The notes beneath the pieces were generated by a model, which made no database searches, was not told the DNA's origin, and was given only the letters and a program-made list of their open reading frames with translations. Source: DASQZK01 sp963763215 (GTDB lineage: Bacteria > Bacteroidota > Bacteroidia > Bacteroidales > GCA-2748055). From it: a DNA stretch of 64,000 nt. The position numbers were made by a program, and so were the translations under genes. Each line of letters begins with the position of its first letter. Positions within the stretch are counted from its first letter, which is position 1. Of the stretch, positions 48,048-57,527 are shown in pieces. The stretch spans positions 310,001 to 374,000 of the forward strand of contig CAVXNX010000010.1 of assembly GCA_963763215.1 (NCBI GenBank). The letters run 5' to 3'.

Positions 48048-50688
48048 TTATTGCTGGTAGTATTTCTGGTAGAACAGGTAGTACTTATCGAAATCCTTGT
48101 CGGCCATCAGGGTCCCGTAATTGGGAATGGAAATGACGAAAGTCTTGAAATTTTTGGGGTCGAGGCTTCGATACACCGCGGGGTTTTTGTTGAAGGCATC
48201 GAGGTAGCGCTTTGCACTTTCCAGATCGGTAAACGACTTGATGAACAGGACATTCAATGGACCAACTGTCTGTGTTTGAATACCCAGGTTGAGTTTATTG
48301 TAATTGTCGAGGTTAAAGTTGATGACGTTGAAATTCATCTGGTTAATGTCGGCCACATTCCCTACCGCGATACCGGCCATATAGCTTCCCTTTCGGGTTG
48401 TAGGTATAGATCTGCTCGGCTTTCTCGCGGGTGTCGGCCTGTTTCAGCTCCGGCGCCATGGTGTAGATCTCGGCGATCAGTTCTTTGGCATAGGCGCTGA
48501 CTTCATGGTCGGGGTAATCGGCGATCACTTTCTGAAGTTCGTTTTTCAGGACTTCCTTACCCTGCAAACCGCCTTCAGCGAGAGCCCGCAGCAGCCGGAA
48601 TCGCGGAATCGTCCGGTTGCCGGCGTAATTTTGCAGGGCGAAATCGGCATTTTTGACCACATCACCATACTGGTTATCCTGGAATGCCTGGTAGGTCTTT
48701 TCGTAGAAATCCAGAATTTCCTTCTGCCGGGCTTCCAGTTCCTGGACATAGGTCGGGTTGGCCAGGATCTTCGCCCGTGGATCGTCGGGGTATTTCCGAA
48801 TGATCAGGTTCTTATACGCGTTCGATTTTGCGGTGTTCCCGGCCTGGTCATAGATTTCGTAAAGATTATAATACCCCATGAGGCTGTGGGAACCATCGGG
48901 ATAACGACTAACCTGTTCTTCGAAGGTCGCTGTGGCTACCTTCAAATCCTTGAGTTCATTGCGATAAACGAGGCCCATATTGTAAAGTGCGTTTTCGAGC
49001 CGCTCATCGGAGGTCTGCATGGCGGAATCACTCAGCGGAATATCCTTCAGGTAAAATTCCCGGCTTTTATTGCTGAAAAGGGTCGTTTTGGCCTTCGAGG
49101 AGGTGCTATCGGTGGAAGCCGTTTCCTCGGCCTGTTCCCCCATGTCGAGGGTCTGCTTGTTCGTCCTCCTCCAGTTGTCCTCCAGCTTCCGGTTTCCCCA
49201 TTTCATCCTGAATTCAGGTTGTCCGAAACCTTTGGCCGTGAGATTGTAAAAATACCACTTCCCTCCCGACTGACTTGCCGCTGATGTTGACCGGTTCATT
49301 GTCATACCGAACTGATTGTCCTGCATCTCTTCCTGTTTGGCCAGTCTCTCTTCCTCTTCCTTCTTTGTGACATCGGAGATGATCCTGTCGATTTTTGCCA
49401 GCCGTTCATTTTCCGGCATCCGGGCAAGGACCTGCAGACTGTCTTCAAGTGTATAAACACGCAGATGCTGAACGAGGTTCGTCAGGCTCCTGGTTTTTAC
49501 CGTGAGGTTTTGGTAATCCTCATAATCCCGGTCGATGTTCTGAAGCGTGCTGTCGTAGTAGGCCTGAGCAAGAGCGTAATCGGGTTTCCCGTAATAGATG
49601 TTCCCGAGTTCGAGGTAGGACATCCCTTTCTGGTTGTTGTTACTGACCGAATTTGCGGTACTCAGCTTAAAGTTCCCGACAGCCCGGGCCGTATCACCCT
49701 CTTTGAGTGCGATCTTACCCAGGGCATAGTAGATCTGGTCCTGGAAATCCTTGTTTTTATCATCTTTGAGCATCTTCTGCAGCAAGGCATTGATCTCGCG
49801 CTCCTTACCCGAGCCGGCTTCGTATGATCCAGCCATATTGATCTTGGCACTGAAGGTCATTTCATACGGCGGGTTCATGTGGATGACCTGGTGATAATTC
49901 TCGACCGCCTTTTCCGAATTTCCGGTTTGCTGGTACAGTTGGGCCAGAATATAGGTATACCGTTCGCGGATCAGTTTTGACTTCGTGAATCCGAGGGCTT
50001 TTTCAAGCTGCGGTATCGCCTTGTCAAGCTTATCTTCCTTAATGAGGAGATCGGCAGAGGTGGAATGATATTCTCCTTTGTATTCTTCAGGCATGTTCTC
50101 GTCGGAACCGATCATCTGGAGAATGTTCTCCGAATCGCGGTATTCTCCTTCTTCATTGTAGGCCCGGGCCATCCAGATCAGGGCCTCGTAATGTACCGGC
50201 TCGTCAGGGAAGTCGGTAACCACCTTTTTGAAGGTTTCCTCGGCGAGCTTGAACTTGTTTTCATAAACATAGGCTTTGCCCATCAGGACGTAATTATCGT
50301 CCACCCATTTGTTGAATTCTTTCTTATTGTAAAATTCCTTTTGTTTCTCGGTGAGATTGCCCCGTTTGATCTCGGGTTTGGCGGTGATGGAATGCAGGGT
50401 GATCACCTTGGTGGCCTTTTCAATGGCGCGGTTCATGGCCGGTGAAACCGACTGGGCGATTTGCGGGTTGGAGTAATAAAACAGCGGCAGAATCTTCGTA
50501 TAGTTGTCCTGGAAATTTTTCTCAGCCTGGCTCACCCCTTTTTTAAAACTCTCATTTCCATTAAAATAAATATTGTAATGTGAAACAAGGTTATGGTAAT
50601 TGCGCGACATGGTCGTATTCTTCTCCGTTGAACACGACGCTGACATCACCAGGATAAGCAGAAGTATTATTCTGATTGCTTTGCTCAA
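48048..50688 (-). CDS. PorW/SprE-like TPR lipoprotein (frameshift near 48375)
   Basis: The reconstructed protein is about 879 residues and lies 2 bp upstream of porX. A lipoprotein signal (SKAIRIILLLILVMSASC) follows a TTG start at 50688; a further in-frame TTG lies at 50724. The mature N-terminus NTTMSRNYHNLVSHYNIYFN is characteristic of the PorW/SprE family of type IX secretion and gliding proteins. Many tetratricopeptide repeats follow (YVLMGKAYVYENKFKLAEET; YEALIWMARAYNEEGEYRDS; YTYILAQLYQQTGNSEKAVE). One extra base near 48375 splits off the last 110 residues, which end DFDKYYLFYQKYYQQ. Confidence 0.88.
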
Positions 50689-50836
50689 ATTATTCCTTAT
50701 TAGCAGTAATCTAAATAACTGCAAAAATGCAAGGTTATTTTATATGGAATGTATTTTTCAGGCACAAATGAGGCTCTCGGCTCCACGCGGATGAATGGGG
50801 GAACGGCCATACGATGGTCATGTCAAATCGCCCGGA

Positions 50837-51085
50837 TCATTGCATGTTATTGATTGCCACCACCTCCCTGAGTTCGGGGAGGATTTTGCGAATGGATTCT
50901 TCGACGCCGGCTTTGAGGGTGTACGCGCTGAAAGGACAGCGGTCGCACGCGCCGGTGAGTTCAACGGTTACAACCATGTCGTCGGAGACCCCACGGAGGA
51001 CGATATCTCCGCCGTCAGCCTGCAGGTAGGGCCTGATCTTTTCCAGCGCGCGGTTTACTTTTTCCAGGACTTCAGCTTTGTCCAT
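50837..51085 (-). CDS. NifU C-terminal domain Fe-S scaffold protein
   Basis: This 82-residue protein is the NifU C-terminal (Nfu) domain only: IRPYLQADGGDIVLRGV followed by the cluster-binding C-x-x-C in ELTGACDRCPFSAYTLKAGV. It can bind and transfer a [4Fe-4S] cluster between two monomers. It lies 12 bp downstream of the Mrp ATPase gene, another Fe-S carrier, so the two probably form one Fe-S delivery operon. Confidence 0.92.
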   Translation of the reverse strand: MDKAEVLEKVNRALEKIRPYLQADGGDIVLRGVSDDMVVTVELTGACDRCPFSAYTLKAGVEESIRKILPELREVVAINNMQ

Positions 51086-51097
51086 GTGTTGTGAGGA

Positions 51098-52201
51098 TTA
51101 ATGTTTACCCGTCGTGATCTCCACTTTTTTGGTCGGTTCCATCTCCCGGTTCCGCTTCCCGACGACGCGGATCACCGCCTGGGCAAGTTGTTCGAACGGT
51201 TTGCCCGCAGGGTGGTTTTCATCGAGTGCGGAAGGTCTCCCGGTGTCGCCGTCTTCGCGGATCCCCTGCACCAGCGGAATCTGGCCGAGGAGTTCGATAT
51301 TCATCCGGGTGGCAAGATTTTTCACGCCATCCTTCCCGAAAATATAGTACCGGTTATCGGGAAGTTCTTCGGGGGTGAACCAGGCCATATTTTCGACAAG
51401 CCCCAGGACCGGGACATTGATCTTCTCGCCGGTGAACATGGCAATCCCTTTCACCGCGTCGGCCAGGGCGACTTCCTGGGGCGTTGAGACGATCACCACG
51501 CCGGTGACGGCCGTTTCCTGAACGAGCGTCAGGTGGATGTCGCCTGTTCCGGGAGGCATGTCAATGAACAGGTAGTCGAGATCGCCCCATTCGGTCTGCG
51601 TCATGATCTGTTTCAGTGCACTGGTAGCCATCGGGCCTCTCCAGACCAGCGCTTCCGCGGGGTCAACGAAAAAACCGATGGAGACAACCTTCACCCCGTG
51701 TTTTTCGATGGGCACGATGATCTCTTTTTCACCCTCGCGCTTAATCTCCGGACGTTCGCCCTCGAGATTGAACATCTTCGGCAGGGAAGGACCATAAACA
51801 TCGGCATCGAGCAGCCCGACGCTGGCACCAGTCTTCGCCACAGCCACGGCGAGGTTAACGGCAATGGTGGATTTCCCCACGCCGCCTTTGCCCGAAGCCA
51901 CAGCAATGATATTCCGGATCCCGGAAAGCGGATCGTCCTTCATGACCTTAACCGCCGGGGGGGTGAAGATCTCAACGATGACCTCGGCCTCCGGGGCTTT
52001 CATTTTGATGGCCGATTCAACCGTTTTTTTGAGCGAAGCGGCAAAAGGCTCTTTCGGCTTCTGAAACTTCAATAACATACTGACCCGGTTGCCATCGACC
52101 TCGAGGTCGCTGACAATTCCCATTTCAACAATGTCCTTCCGTGTTTCCGGATGGCGGACACGGCTCAGGATCTCCATCACCTTATCGATATTCAATGACA
52201 T
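51098..52201 (-). CDS. Mrp/ApbC-type Fe-S cluster carrier ATPase
   Basis: This 367-residue protein has an N-terminal DUF59/MIP18 domain (residues 1-85, VMEILSRVRHPETRKDIVEM). The Mrp P-loop ATPase follows, with a deviant Walker A IAVASGKGGVGKSTIAVNLA and LLDADVYGPSLPKMFNL, VDPAEALVWRGPMATSALKQ and DMPPGTGDIHLTLVQE. The usual C-terminal CxxC of Nbp35-like carriers is not seen; the equivalent segment reads VENMAWFTPEELPDNRYYIF. Such proteins bind and transfer Fe-S clusters. It is followed 12 bp later by the Nfu gene. Confidence 0.92.
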   Translation of the reverse strand: MSLNIDKVMEILSRVRHPETRKDIVEMGIVSDLEVDGNRVSMLLKFQKPKEPFAASLKKTVESAIKMKAPEAEVIVEIFTPPAVKVMKDDPLSGIRNIIAVASGKGGVGKSTIAVNLAVAVAKTGASVGLLDADVYGPSLPKMFNLEGERPEIKREGEKEIIVPIEKHGVKVVSIGFFVDPAEALVWRGPMATSALKQIMTQTEWGDLDYLFIDMPPGTGDIHLTLVQETAVTGVVIVSTPQEVALADAVKGIAMFTGEKINVPVLGLVENMAWFTPEELPDNRYYIFGKDGVKNLATRMNIELLGQIPLVQGIREDGDTGRPSALDENHPAGKPFEQLAQAVIRVVGKRNREMEPTKKVEITTGKH

Positions 52202-52251
52202 ACAAAGAAGAGATTTGATTCAAGGGTACAAAGATAATAAATATCTTTAAT

Positions 52252-52617
52252 TTAGACTAGTTCTTTATTAGGATCCCAGAAAAGGCGTTCAAAATCCACC
52301 ACCTTGTCGTTTTCGACTCGGATCCCTTCATTCTGAAGAAGTTCTTCCATAAGGTGTTCACCAGGGAAATGATGTTTCCCGGTAAGGAGCCCGGTGCGGT
52401 TGACCACACGGTGGGCGGGGATGAACGGGGAGCCGGCATGGGAGCTGTTCAGGGCCCAGCCCACCATCCGGGCAGAGCTGCGGCTGCCGAGGTAGGCGGC
52501 GATGGCCCCGTAGCTGGTCACCCGGCCGTACGGGATTTTCATGGTCACTTCATAAACCCTGGTAAAGAAGCCGTCATCCCTCGCTGAGGAATGGTGGCTC
52601 CCGGATGATTTTTTCAT
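52252..52617 (-). CDS. Alkyltransferase-like DNA-binding protein (MGMT family, no active-site Cys)
   Basis: This 121-residue protein matches the DNA-binding domain of O6-methylguanine-DNA methyltransferase (VTMKIPYGRVTSYGAIAAYL, then VGWALNSSHAGSPFIPAHRV). The catalytic PCHR is replaced by PAHR, so it cannot accept an alkyl group. Proteins of this kind (ATL) bind alkylated guanine and hand it to nucleotide excision repair. The gene overlaps the 3' end of trmB by 44 bp in another frame. Confidence 0.9.
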   Translation of the reverse strand: MKKSSGSHHSSARDDGFFTRVYEVTMKIPYGRVTSYGAIAAYLGSRSSARMVGWALNSSHAGSPFIPAHRVVNRTGLLTGKHHFPGEHLMEELLQNEGIRVENDKVVDFERLFWDPNKELV

Positions 52618-53284
52618 GAGGCAGTCTGAATTTCAGATAATGAATGGGCATCCCTCGGGCAAGATATTGCTTTTCGTAATAGGTCCGGATATCGAGAATG
52701 TCGTCGGCGAGGCCGGAATGGTACAGGTCGTCGGTGCTGATCTCAATGTCTAAGCCATTGTAACTGGCCAGGGCATGCGTGTATTCCCAAAGGACCCTGT
52801 TGTCGGTCTTAAGGTGGATGACCCCGTTCGGCATAAGGAATTGCTGGTATTTACCCAGGAAGAGCGGACCGGAAAGCCGTTTTTTATTGCGGCGTTTTTT
52901 CAGCTGTGGATCGGGAAAGGTGAGCCAGATCTCCTCCACTTCGCCGGGCCCGAAGAATGCCGTGATGGATTCGATACGTGTTCTCAGAAAGGCCGAATTG
53001 GTGATGTTTTCGGTGTTGGAGATTTTCGCCCCCGTCCACATCCTGGCTCCCTTGATATCGACGCCAATGAAATTCTTTTCCCGGAACGACCGGGCGAGTC
53101 CCACGGTGTATTCACCCTTACCGCAGCCCAGCTCAAGCACCAGGGCATGGGAATTATGAAAAACTTCCCTGTTCCATTTTCCCCTGAGGGGATATTCCTT
53201 CCCGAAAAACTCATCGAATGCCGGCTGAAAAACCCGTTCAAGGGTTCCCAGCTCCACGAATTTTTTAAGCTTATTCTTGCCCAA
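52574..53284 (-). CDS. trmB: tRNA (guanine-N7-)-methyltransferase
   Basis: TrmB methylates G46 of tRNA with AdoMet. The 236-residue protein shows the AdoMet-binding LVLELGCGKGEYTVGLARSF, FIGVDIKGARMWTGAK, the family signature EIWLTFPDPQLKKRRNKKRL and HLKTDNRVLWEYT. The N-terminal extension (residues 1-45, KNKLKKFVELGTLERVFQPA) is typical of Bacteroidota TrmB. Its 3' end overlaps the alkyltransferase-like gene. Confidence 0.94.
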   Translation of the reverse strand: MGKNKLKKFVELGTLERVFQPAFDEFFGKEYPLRGKWNREVFHNSHALVLELGCGKGEYTVGLARSFREKNFIGVDIKGARMWTGAKISNTENITNSAFLRTRIESITAFFGPGEVEEIWLTFPDPQLKKRRNKKRLSGPLFLGKYQQFLMPNGVIHLKTDNRVLWEYTHALASYNGLDIEISTDDLYHSGLADDILDIRTYYEKQYLARGMPIHYLKFRLPHEKIIREPPFLSEG

Positions 53285-53299
53285 AACGCCGCTGATTTT

Positions 53300-53767
53300 T
53301 TAATGCTGGTATTTCTCGATCCGGATGCCGACGTCGGTCACCGGGACCTCCTTAAGACGCATGGCCTGCTCGAGCCTGAAGATATAGATCCCGGAAGAGG
53401 CGAAACGGACATCTTTCCGGTAGAGTCTTCGCACCAGCTTGATGTTTCCGAAGCCGCTTCCCAGCCACCGTCCCCGGTCGTCGGCAATGCCAATGCTGAC
53501 GGTGTCGCGGATCTCTCCGCCATTGGGCGATTCGATGGACAGGAAGACGTAGAGGTTACTCTTCGGGTATTCCTTGGTATGCCTGATATCGATGTAAATG
53601 TTGTAGGACCGGATGGTATCGGTCATCTCCACTTTGAAGGTTTTGACATCATCCCATGACCACATGCCATTTGCCGTTTTGTCGAAATGATCATAGACCA
53701 TATCCGGATCGCAGGATACGACAGCGAAGGTCAGGGCAACAAAGACAGCGACTTTCAGGATCTTCAT
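53300..53767 (-). CDS. gldH: Gliding motility lipoprotein GldH
   Basis: This lipoprotein of about 155 residues has the signal MKILKVAVFVALTFAVVSC and the GldH pattern: a DPDMVYDHFDKTANGMW opening, YNIYIDIRHTKEYPKSNLYV, a central GDD-like segment DTVSIGIADDRGRWLGSGFG, and a C-terminal GIYIFRLEQAMRLKEVPVTD. GldH is needed for gliding in Flavobacterium and occurs in type IX-secreting Bacteroidota. The start is the ATG at 53767, which begins the signal peptide exactly. The gene order holB-ricT-gldH is common in the phylum. Confidence 0.9.
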   Translation of the reverse strand: MKILKVAVFVALTFAVVSCDPDMVYDHFDKTANGMWSWDDVKTFKVEMTDTIRSYNIYIDIRHTKEYPKSNLYVFLSIESPNGGEIRDTVSIGIADDRGRWLGSGFGNIKLVRRLYRKDVRFASSGIYIFRLEQAMRLKEVPVTDVGIRIEKYQH

Positions 53768-53811
53768 CTGAACAGGTGAATTAATGTTTGACAAGGGTTT
53801 TGTCCCGGAAA

Positions 53812-54954
53812 TCAGGGTTTCCGTCTCTTCTTCCTTCTTTTTTTCTTGCCCGGATTCAGGCTTTCGAACCTCGTCAGGCTGTCCTGTCCGATCACGTCAT
53901 TGAAATCCATTGATTTTACAGGTTCGACGTCGGAGAGCTCGAGCAGCCTTTCCGGGGCCTGGCCTTTTTTATTGATCTCAATAATTTCCCTGACCCGTTC
54001 CACAGGCACAGGAATCAGGTTCGCGGCGGTTTCCCGGTCAAAGGAATACCAGTAAATTCCGCGGTAGATATCCGTTTTCTGGTGGAAGGCATTGCCGTCT
54101 TTGGTCCGGAGCACGATGTCGCGGTCGGGAAATTCCCGCTGCGCATCGACATAGCACGACACCTCGTAATTGAGACAGCATTTGAGCTTCCCGCACTGAC
54201 CGGCGAGTTTCTGTGGGTTCAGGGAGATCTCCTGGAAGCGGGCTGCCGTGGTGGTGACGGAAACGAAGTTGGTCAGCCAGGTGGCGCAGCACAGTTCGCG
54301 TCCGCATGAACCGATCCCTCCGATGCGCCCGGCTTCCTGGCGTGCGCCAATCTGTTTCATCTCGACGCGGATGCGGAAGGCTTCCGCAAGATCCTTGATC
54401 AGCTGACGGAAATCAACGCGTTCATCGGCGATATAGTAAAAAATGGCCTTGGTTTTGTCGCCCTGGTACTCCACGTCACCAATCTTCATATTGAGGTTCA
54501 GCATCGCGGCGATCTGTCGCGATCTGAGCATCGTGGAAGGTTCCAGACCGATGGCTTCCTTCCATTTATCGAGGTCCACCTGCTTGGCTTTGCGATAGAT
54601 CTTCCTTATGTCCTCTGATTCGGGTGAGATGCCGTATTTGGCGAGCTGCCGGTGAACGAGATCGCCGGTCATGCTGACGATCCCGATATCGTGACCGGGT
54701 GAGGCTTCGACCGCGATGATATCGCCCCGTTTGAGCCGAAGCTCGTTAACATTGCGGTAGAATGCCTTGCGGGTATTTTTAAACCGGACCTCCACGAGAT
54801 CCGTTTCTGTCGTTGTTGTTGGTAAATCCCTCAGCCAGTTGTAATCATCTAGTTTGGAACAAGAACTGAAATAACTGGTTGATTTCTCAGTATTATCGTT
54901 AAGATCTTCGTTGCATGAACCGGAACAACAACCGCGGTGAATCATTTCATCCAT
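53812..54954 (-). CDS. PSP1-domain protein, RicT/YaaT-like
   Basis: This 380-residue protein has a cysteine-rich N-terminus (HRGCCSGSC) and a PSP1 core (residues about 60-300). Features are VEVRFKNTRKAFYRNVNELR, KRGDIIAVEASPGHDIGIVS and the cysteine-rich GGIGSCGRELCCATWLTNF and CGKLKCCLNYEVSCYVDAQ. In Bacillus, RicT is part of an Fe-S-containing complex that affects RNA processing and development; the cysteines here fit a similar cluster. The C-terminus is strongly basic (GKKKRRKKRRKP). It lies between holB and gldH on the minus strand. Confidence 0.88.
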   Translation of the reverse strand: MDEMIHRGCCSGSCNEDLNDNTEKSTSYFSSCSKLDDYNWLRDLPTTTTETDLVEVRFKNTRKAFYRNVNELRLKRGDIIAVEASPGHDIGIVSMTGDLVHRQLAKYGISPESEDIRKIYRKAKQVDLDKWKEAIGLEPSTMLRSRQIAAMLNLNMKIGDVEYQGDKTKAIFYYIADERVDFRQLIKDLAEAFRIRVEMKQIGARQEAGRIGGIGSCGRELCCATWLTNFVSVTTTAARFQEISLNPQKLAGQCGKLKCCLNYEVSCYVDAQREFPDRDIVLRTKDGNAFHQKTDIYRGIYWYSFDRETAANLIPVPVERVREIIEINKKGQAPERLLELSDVEPVKSMDFNDVIGQDSLTRFESLNPGKKKRRKKRRKP

Positions 54955-55000
54955 AACACATCTTCTGTTGGTTGTATGTTACAAAAGTAACGTAAAAAAA

Positions 55001-56125
55001 TCACATATGCAGCAACCGGATGATTTTCAGGGAAAGATCAAGCAGAACGATCCGTGCGTAAGCGTTGGCCGAAATGTGGTTGTAGGCCAGGTTCAGTTCT
55101 TCATAGATGGGGAGGACGTTTTCCGCGTGGATGAAGGCTGAGAATTTCATGGAAAAGTCCGATTCGTAACCGGCCATATGGGTGATGTCATTCTCTCCGA
55201 GGTTCAGCATAAAGTTTTCCCTGACCAGGCGCATCGCATTAGCCAGGAACAATTTCTGTCTTTCCCTTCCGATCCCGGAAACCTCTTCGGCCCATCCGAT
55301 CAGTTCGGCAACGCGTTTGGCGTAGCACAGGCGCATGAGCGAAACGAACCGGGTGAAGTTCTCGCGGTTCTGCTCATCGGTTCGGACCGCCGCCAGGGCC
55401 TTGTTAAAATTCCCGTTGGCCAGCCTCACCGCATCGCGGATAAGGTCCTCACCCAGCTGGAATGTCGCGCGGAGTCCCTCCTCAATGGCCTCATCGCTCA
55501 TCCGGGGGATCCGGACCATCTGTGTCCGGCTCCGCACCGTCGGCAGGACTTCTTCGGGTGTTTCGGACACGAGCAGGAAAACGGTTCCCGGGGGCGGTTC
55601 CTCGATCAGCTTCAGCAGCTTGTTGGCGGCGGTGGCGTTCATCCTCTCCGGGAGCCACATGACCAGAACCTTGTATTCCGATTCGTAGGCCTTGAGACTC
55701 AGCTTGCGCATGATCTCGGAGCTTTCCTTCGTCCCGATCATCCCCTGCTTGTTTTCCATGCCGATCCTCTCGTACCATTGGTACTGATTCATGTAGGGAT
55801 TTTCCATGAGCGCCCCGCGCCATTTCTCCAGGAGATTGTCGGATGCGGACTCACTCCCAGAGGCTGCCGAGGGTGCAGGAAAGACGAAATGAAGATCGGG
55901 ATGCACAAACTTATTAAATTTGATGCACGACAGGCACTTCCCGCAGGCATCATCCTCCTGCCTGTCTGTGCAGCATATATAGCGGGCATAAGCCAGGGCG
56001 AGGGCCAGCTTCCCGCAGCCCTCCGGGCCGCTGAACATCTGGGCATGACTGACTCTCCCGTCTCTGGCCGAATGGATCAAACGCTGCTTTATGCCCTGGT
56101 GGCCCGGTATATCCCTGAAATACAT
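55001..56125 (-). CDS. holB: DNA polymerase III subunit delta' (clamp-loader)
   Basis: This 374-residue AAA+ protein is part of the clamp loader that puts the sliding clamp on DNA. It begins MYFRDIPGHQGIKQRLIHSA and has HAQMFSGPEGCGKLALALAY, a zinc-binding cysteine cluster (ICCTDRQEDDACGKCLSCIK), VMWLPERMNATAANKLLKLI and the sensor-region EPPPGTVFLLVSETPEEVLP with TVRSRTQMVRIPRM. The C-terminal collar domain follows. A divergent promoter pair separates it from pgk. Confidence 0.92.
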   Translation of the reverse strand: MYFRDIPGHQGIKQRLIHSARDGRVSHAQMFSGPEGCGKLALALAYARYICCTDRQEDDACGKCLSCIKFNKFVHPDLHFVFPAPSAASGSESASDNLLEKWRGALMENPYMNQYQWYERIGMENKQGMIGTKESSEIMRKLSLKAYESEYKVLVMWLPERMNATAANKLLKLIEEPPPGTVFLLVSETPEEVLPTVRSRTQMVRIPRMSDEAIEEGLRATFQLGEDLIRDAVRLANGNFNKALAAVRTDEQNRENFTRFVSLMRLCYAKRVAELIGWAEEVSGIGRERQKLFLANAMRLVRENFMLNLGENDITHMAGYESDFSMKFSAFIHAENVLPIYEELNLAYNHISANAYARIVLLDLSLKIIRLLHM

Positions 56126-56167
56126 TCTTCCGTCCCGAATTAATTTTTATGAAGCGATGAGAGAAAA

Positions 56168-56175
56168 CAAAGGTA
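56168..56175 (-). promoter_or_regulatory. -7 promoter box (TACCTTTG) of holB
   Basis: On the minus strand this reads TACCTTTG, an exact TAnnTTTG match 43 bases before the holB ATG. It mirrors an identical box for pgk at 56194-56201. No strong -33 element is apparent. Confidence 0.55.
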
Positions 56176-56193
56176 ATTAAAAATACTTTTTTT

Positions 56194-56201
56194 TACCTTT
56201 G
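56194..56201 (+). promoter_or_regulatory. -7 promoter box (TACCTTTG) of pgk
   Basis: TACCTTTG matches TAnnTTTG exactly and lies 49 bases before the pgk ATG, just after a run of nine T. It is identical to the holB box on the opposite strand, so the two divergent promoters lie within 34 bp. Confidence 0.55.
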
Positions 56202-56249
56202 AGGTTAATTTGAAAAGGAACTAATTTGTAACCTGTAAAATCAGCCGAT

Positions 56250-57440
56250 ATGCTTACCGTTGACCAGTACAATTTTAAAGGTAAAAAAGCGATCATGAGA
56301 GTGGATTTCAATGTCCCCCTCAATGCTCAGTTTGAAGTGACCGACGACACCCGCATCAGGGCCGCCCTTCCCACAATAAAAAAGATTCTCGCTGACGGTG
56401 GTTCTGCCATCCTGATGTCGCACCTCGGACGGCCCAAGGAAGGCCCAGAAGAAAAATTCTCTCTGAAGCATGTCATCGCGAATCTCTCCGGACACCTCGG
56501 CATGCCGGTCAAATTTGCCAATGACTGCATCGGTGAGACCACCCTGGAACAAAAAAAAGCGCTCAAACCCGGTGAGGTCCTCCTCCTCGAAAACCTCCGT
56601 TTCTATAAGGAAGAAACCAAAGGCGACGAGGCTTTTGCCAAAAAACTGGCCGAAGGCGCCGATGTGTACGTCAATGATGCCTTCGGAACGGCGCACCGCG
56701 CTCATGCCTCAACCACCATCGTGGCGCAGTTCTTCCCGGATGACAAGGTCTTCGGCTACCTGATCGACAACGAGCTCATGGCCATGGACAAGGTGCTTAA
56801 AAATCCCGACAGGCCCTTTACGGCCATCATGGGCGGCGCCAAGGTTTCCGACAAAATCCTCGTCATTGAAAACCTCCTCGACAAGGTCGACAACCTCATC
56901 ATCGGGGGCGGAATGACCTATACCTTTATCAAAGCCCGGGGCGGTGAAATCGGCAACTCGCTCTGCGAGGAAGACAAGCTCGACATGGCCACCAGCCTGG
57001 TGAAAAAAGCCAGGGAAAAAGGCGTAAACCTCATCCTTCCCGTCGATCACGTGATGGCCGATAAATTCGACAACGCCGCCAACACCAAAAAAGGAAAAAT
57101 CGATCAGGGCCAGCAAGGCTGGATGGGCCTCGATATCGGCGAAGAAAGTGTGAAGCTCTTCACCGATGTGATCATGAAATCCAAAACGATCCTCTGGAAC
57201 GGCCCGATGGGCGTTTTCGAAATGGAAAATTTCCGGAAGGGAACGGTGGCCATTGCTGAAGCCATCGCCAAAGCCACCAGCCAGGGCGCCTTCAGCCTCG
57301 TCGGCGGTGGCGATTCGGTCGCTGCCGTGAACAAGTTCGGCCTGGCCGACAAGATCAGCTACGTCTCTACCGGCGGCGGCGCCATGCTCGAATACATCGA
57401 AGGAAAAGAACTTCCGGGCATCAAGGCCATCCGAGGATAA
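56250..57440 (+). CDS. pgk: Phosphoglycerate kinase
   Basis: Pgk transfers the acyl phosphate of 1,3-bisphosphoglycerate to ADP in glycolysis. The intact 396-residue protein shows KKAIMRVDFNVPLNAQFEVT, the substrate-binding ILMSHLGRPKEGPEEKFSLK, DVYVNDAFGTAHRAHASTTI, PFTAIMGGAKVSDKILVIEN and the nucleotide-binding KTILWNGPMGVFEMENFRKG and GAFSLVGGGDSVAAVNKFGL. It is monocistronic, with its own promoter box and a strong intrinsic terminator at 57451. Confidence 0.97.
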   Translation: MLTVDQYNFKGKKAIMRVDFNVPLNAQFEVTDDTRIRAALPTIKKILADGGSAILMSHLGRPKEGPEEKFSLKHVIANLSGHLGMPVKFANDCIGETTLEQKKALKPGEVLLLENLRFYKEETKGDEAFAKKLAEGADVYVNDAFGTAHRAHASTTIVAQFFPDDKVFGYLIDNELMAMDKVLKNPDRPFTAIMGGAKVSDKILVIENLLDKVDNLIIGGGMTYTFIKARGGEIGNSLCEEDKLDMATSLVKKAREKGVNLILPVDHVMADKFDNAANTKKGKIDQGQQGWMGLDIGEESVKLFTDVIMKSKTILWNGPMGVFEMENFRKGTVAIAEAIAKATSQGAFSLVGGGDSVAAVNKFGLADKISYVSTGGGAMLEYIEGKELPGIKAIRG

Positions 57441-57448
57441 CGACTCCG

Positions 57449-57489
57449 AAAATGCCGGGGAGGGACCGCTTTTTCCCCGGCATTTTTCT
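57449..57489 (+). terminator. Intrinsic terminator after pgk
   Basis: A 10-bp perfect stem, AATGCCGGGG (57451-57460) paired with CCCCGGCATT (57475-57484), is followed by a short T-tract. It lies 10 bases after the pgk stop codon, as expected for a strong rho-independent terminator. Confidence 0.85.
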
Positions 57490-57527
57490 CTTTTCATCTT
57501 GATCATACCTGAGTTTTCTTCCCCCGG

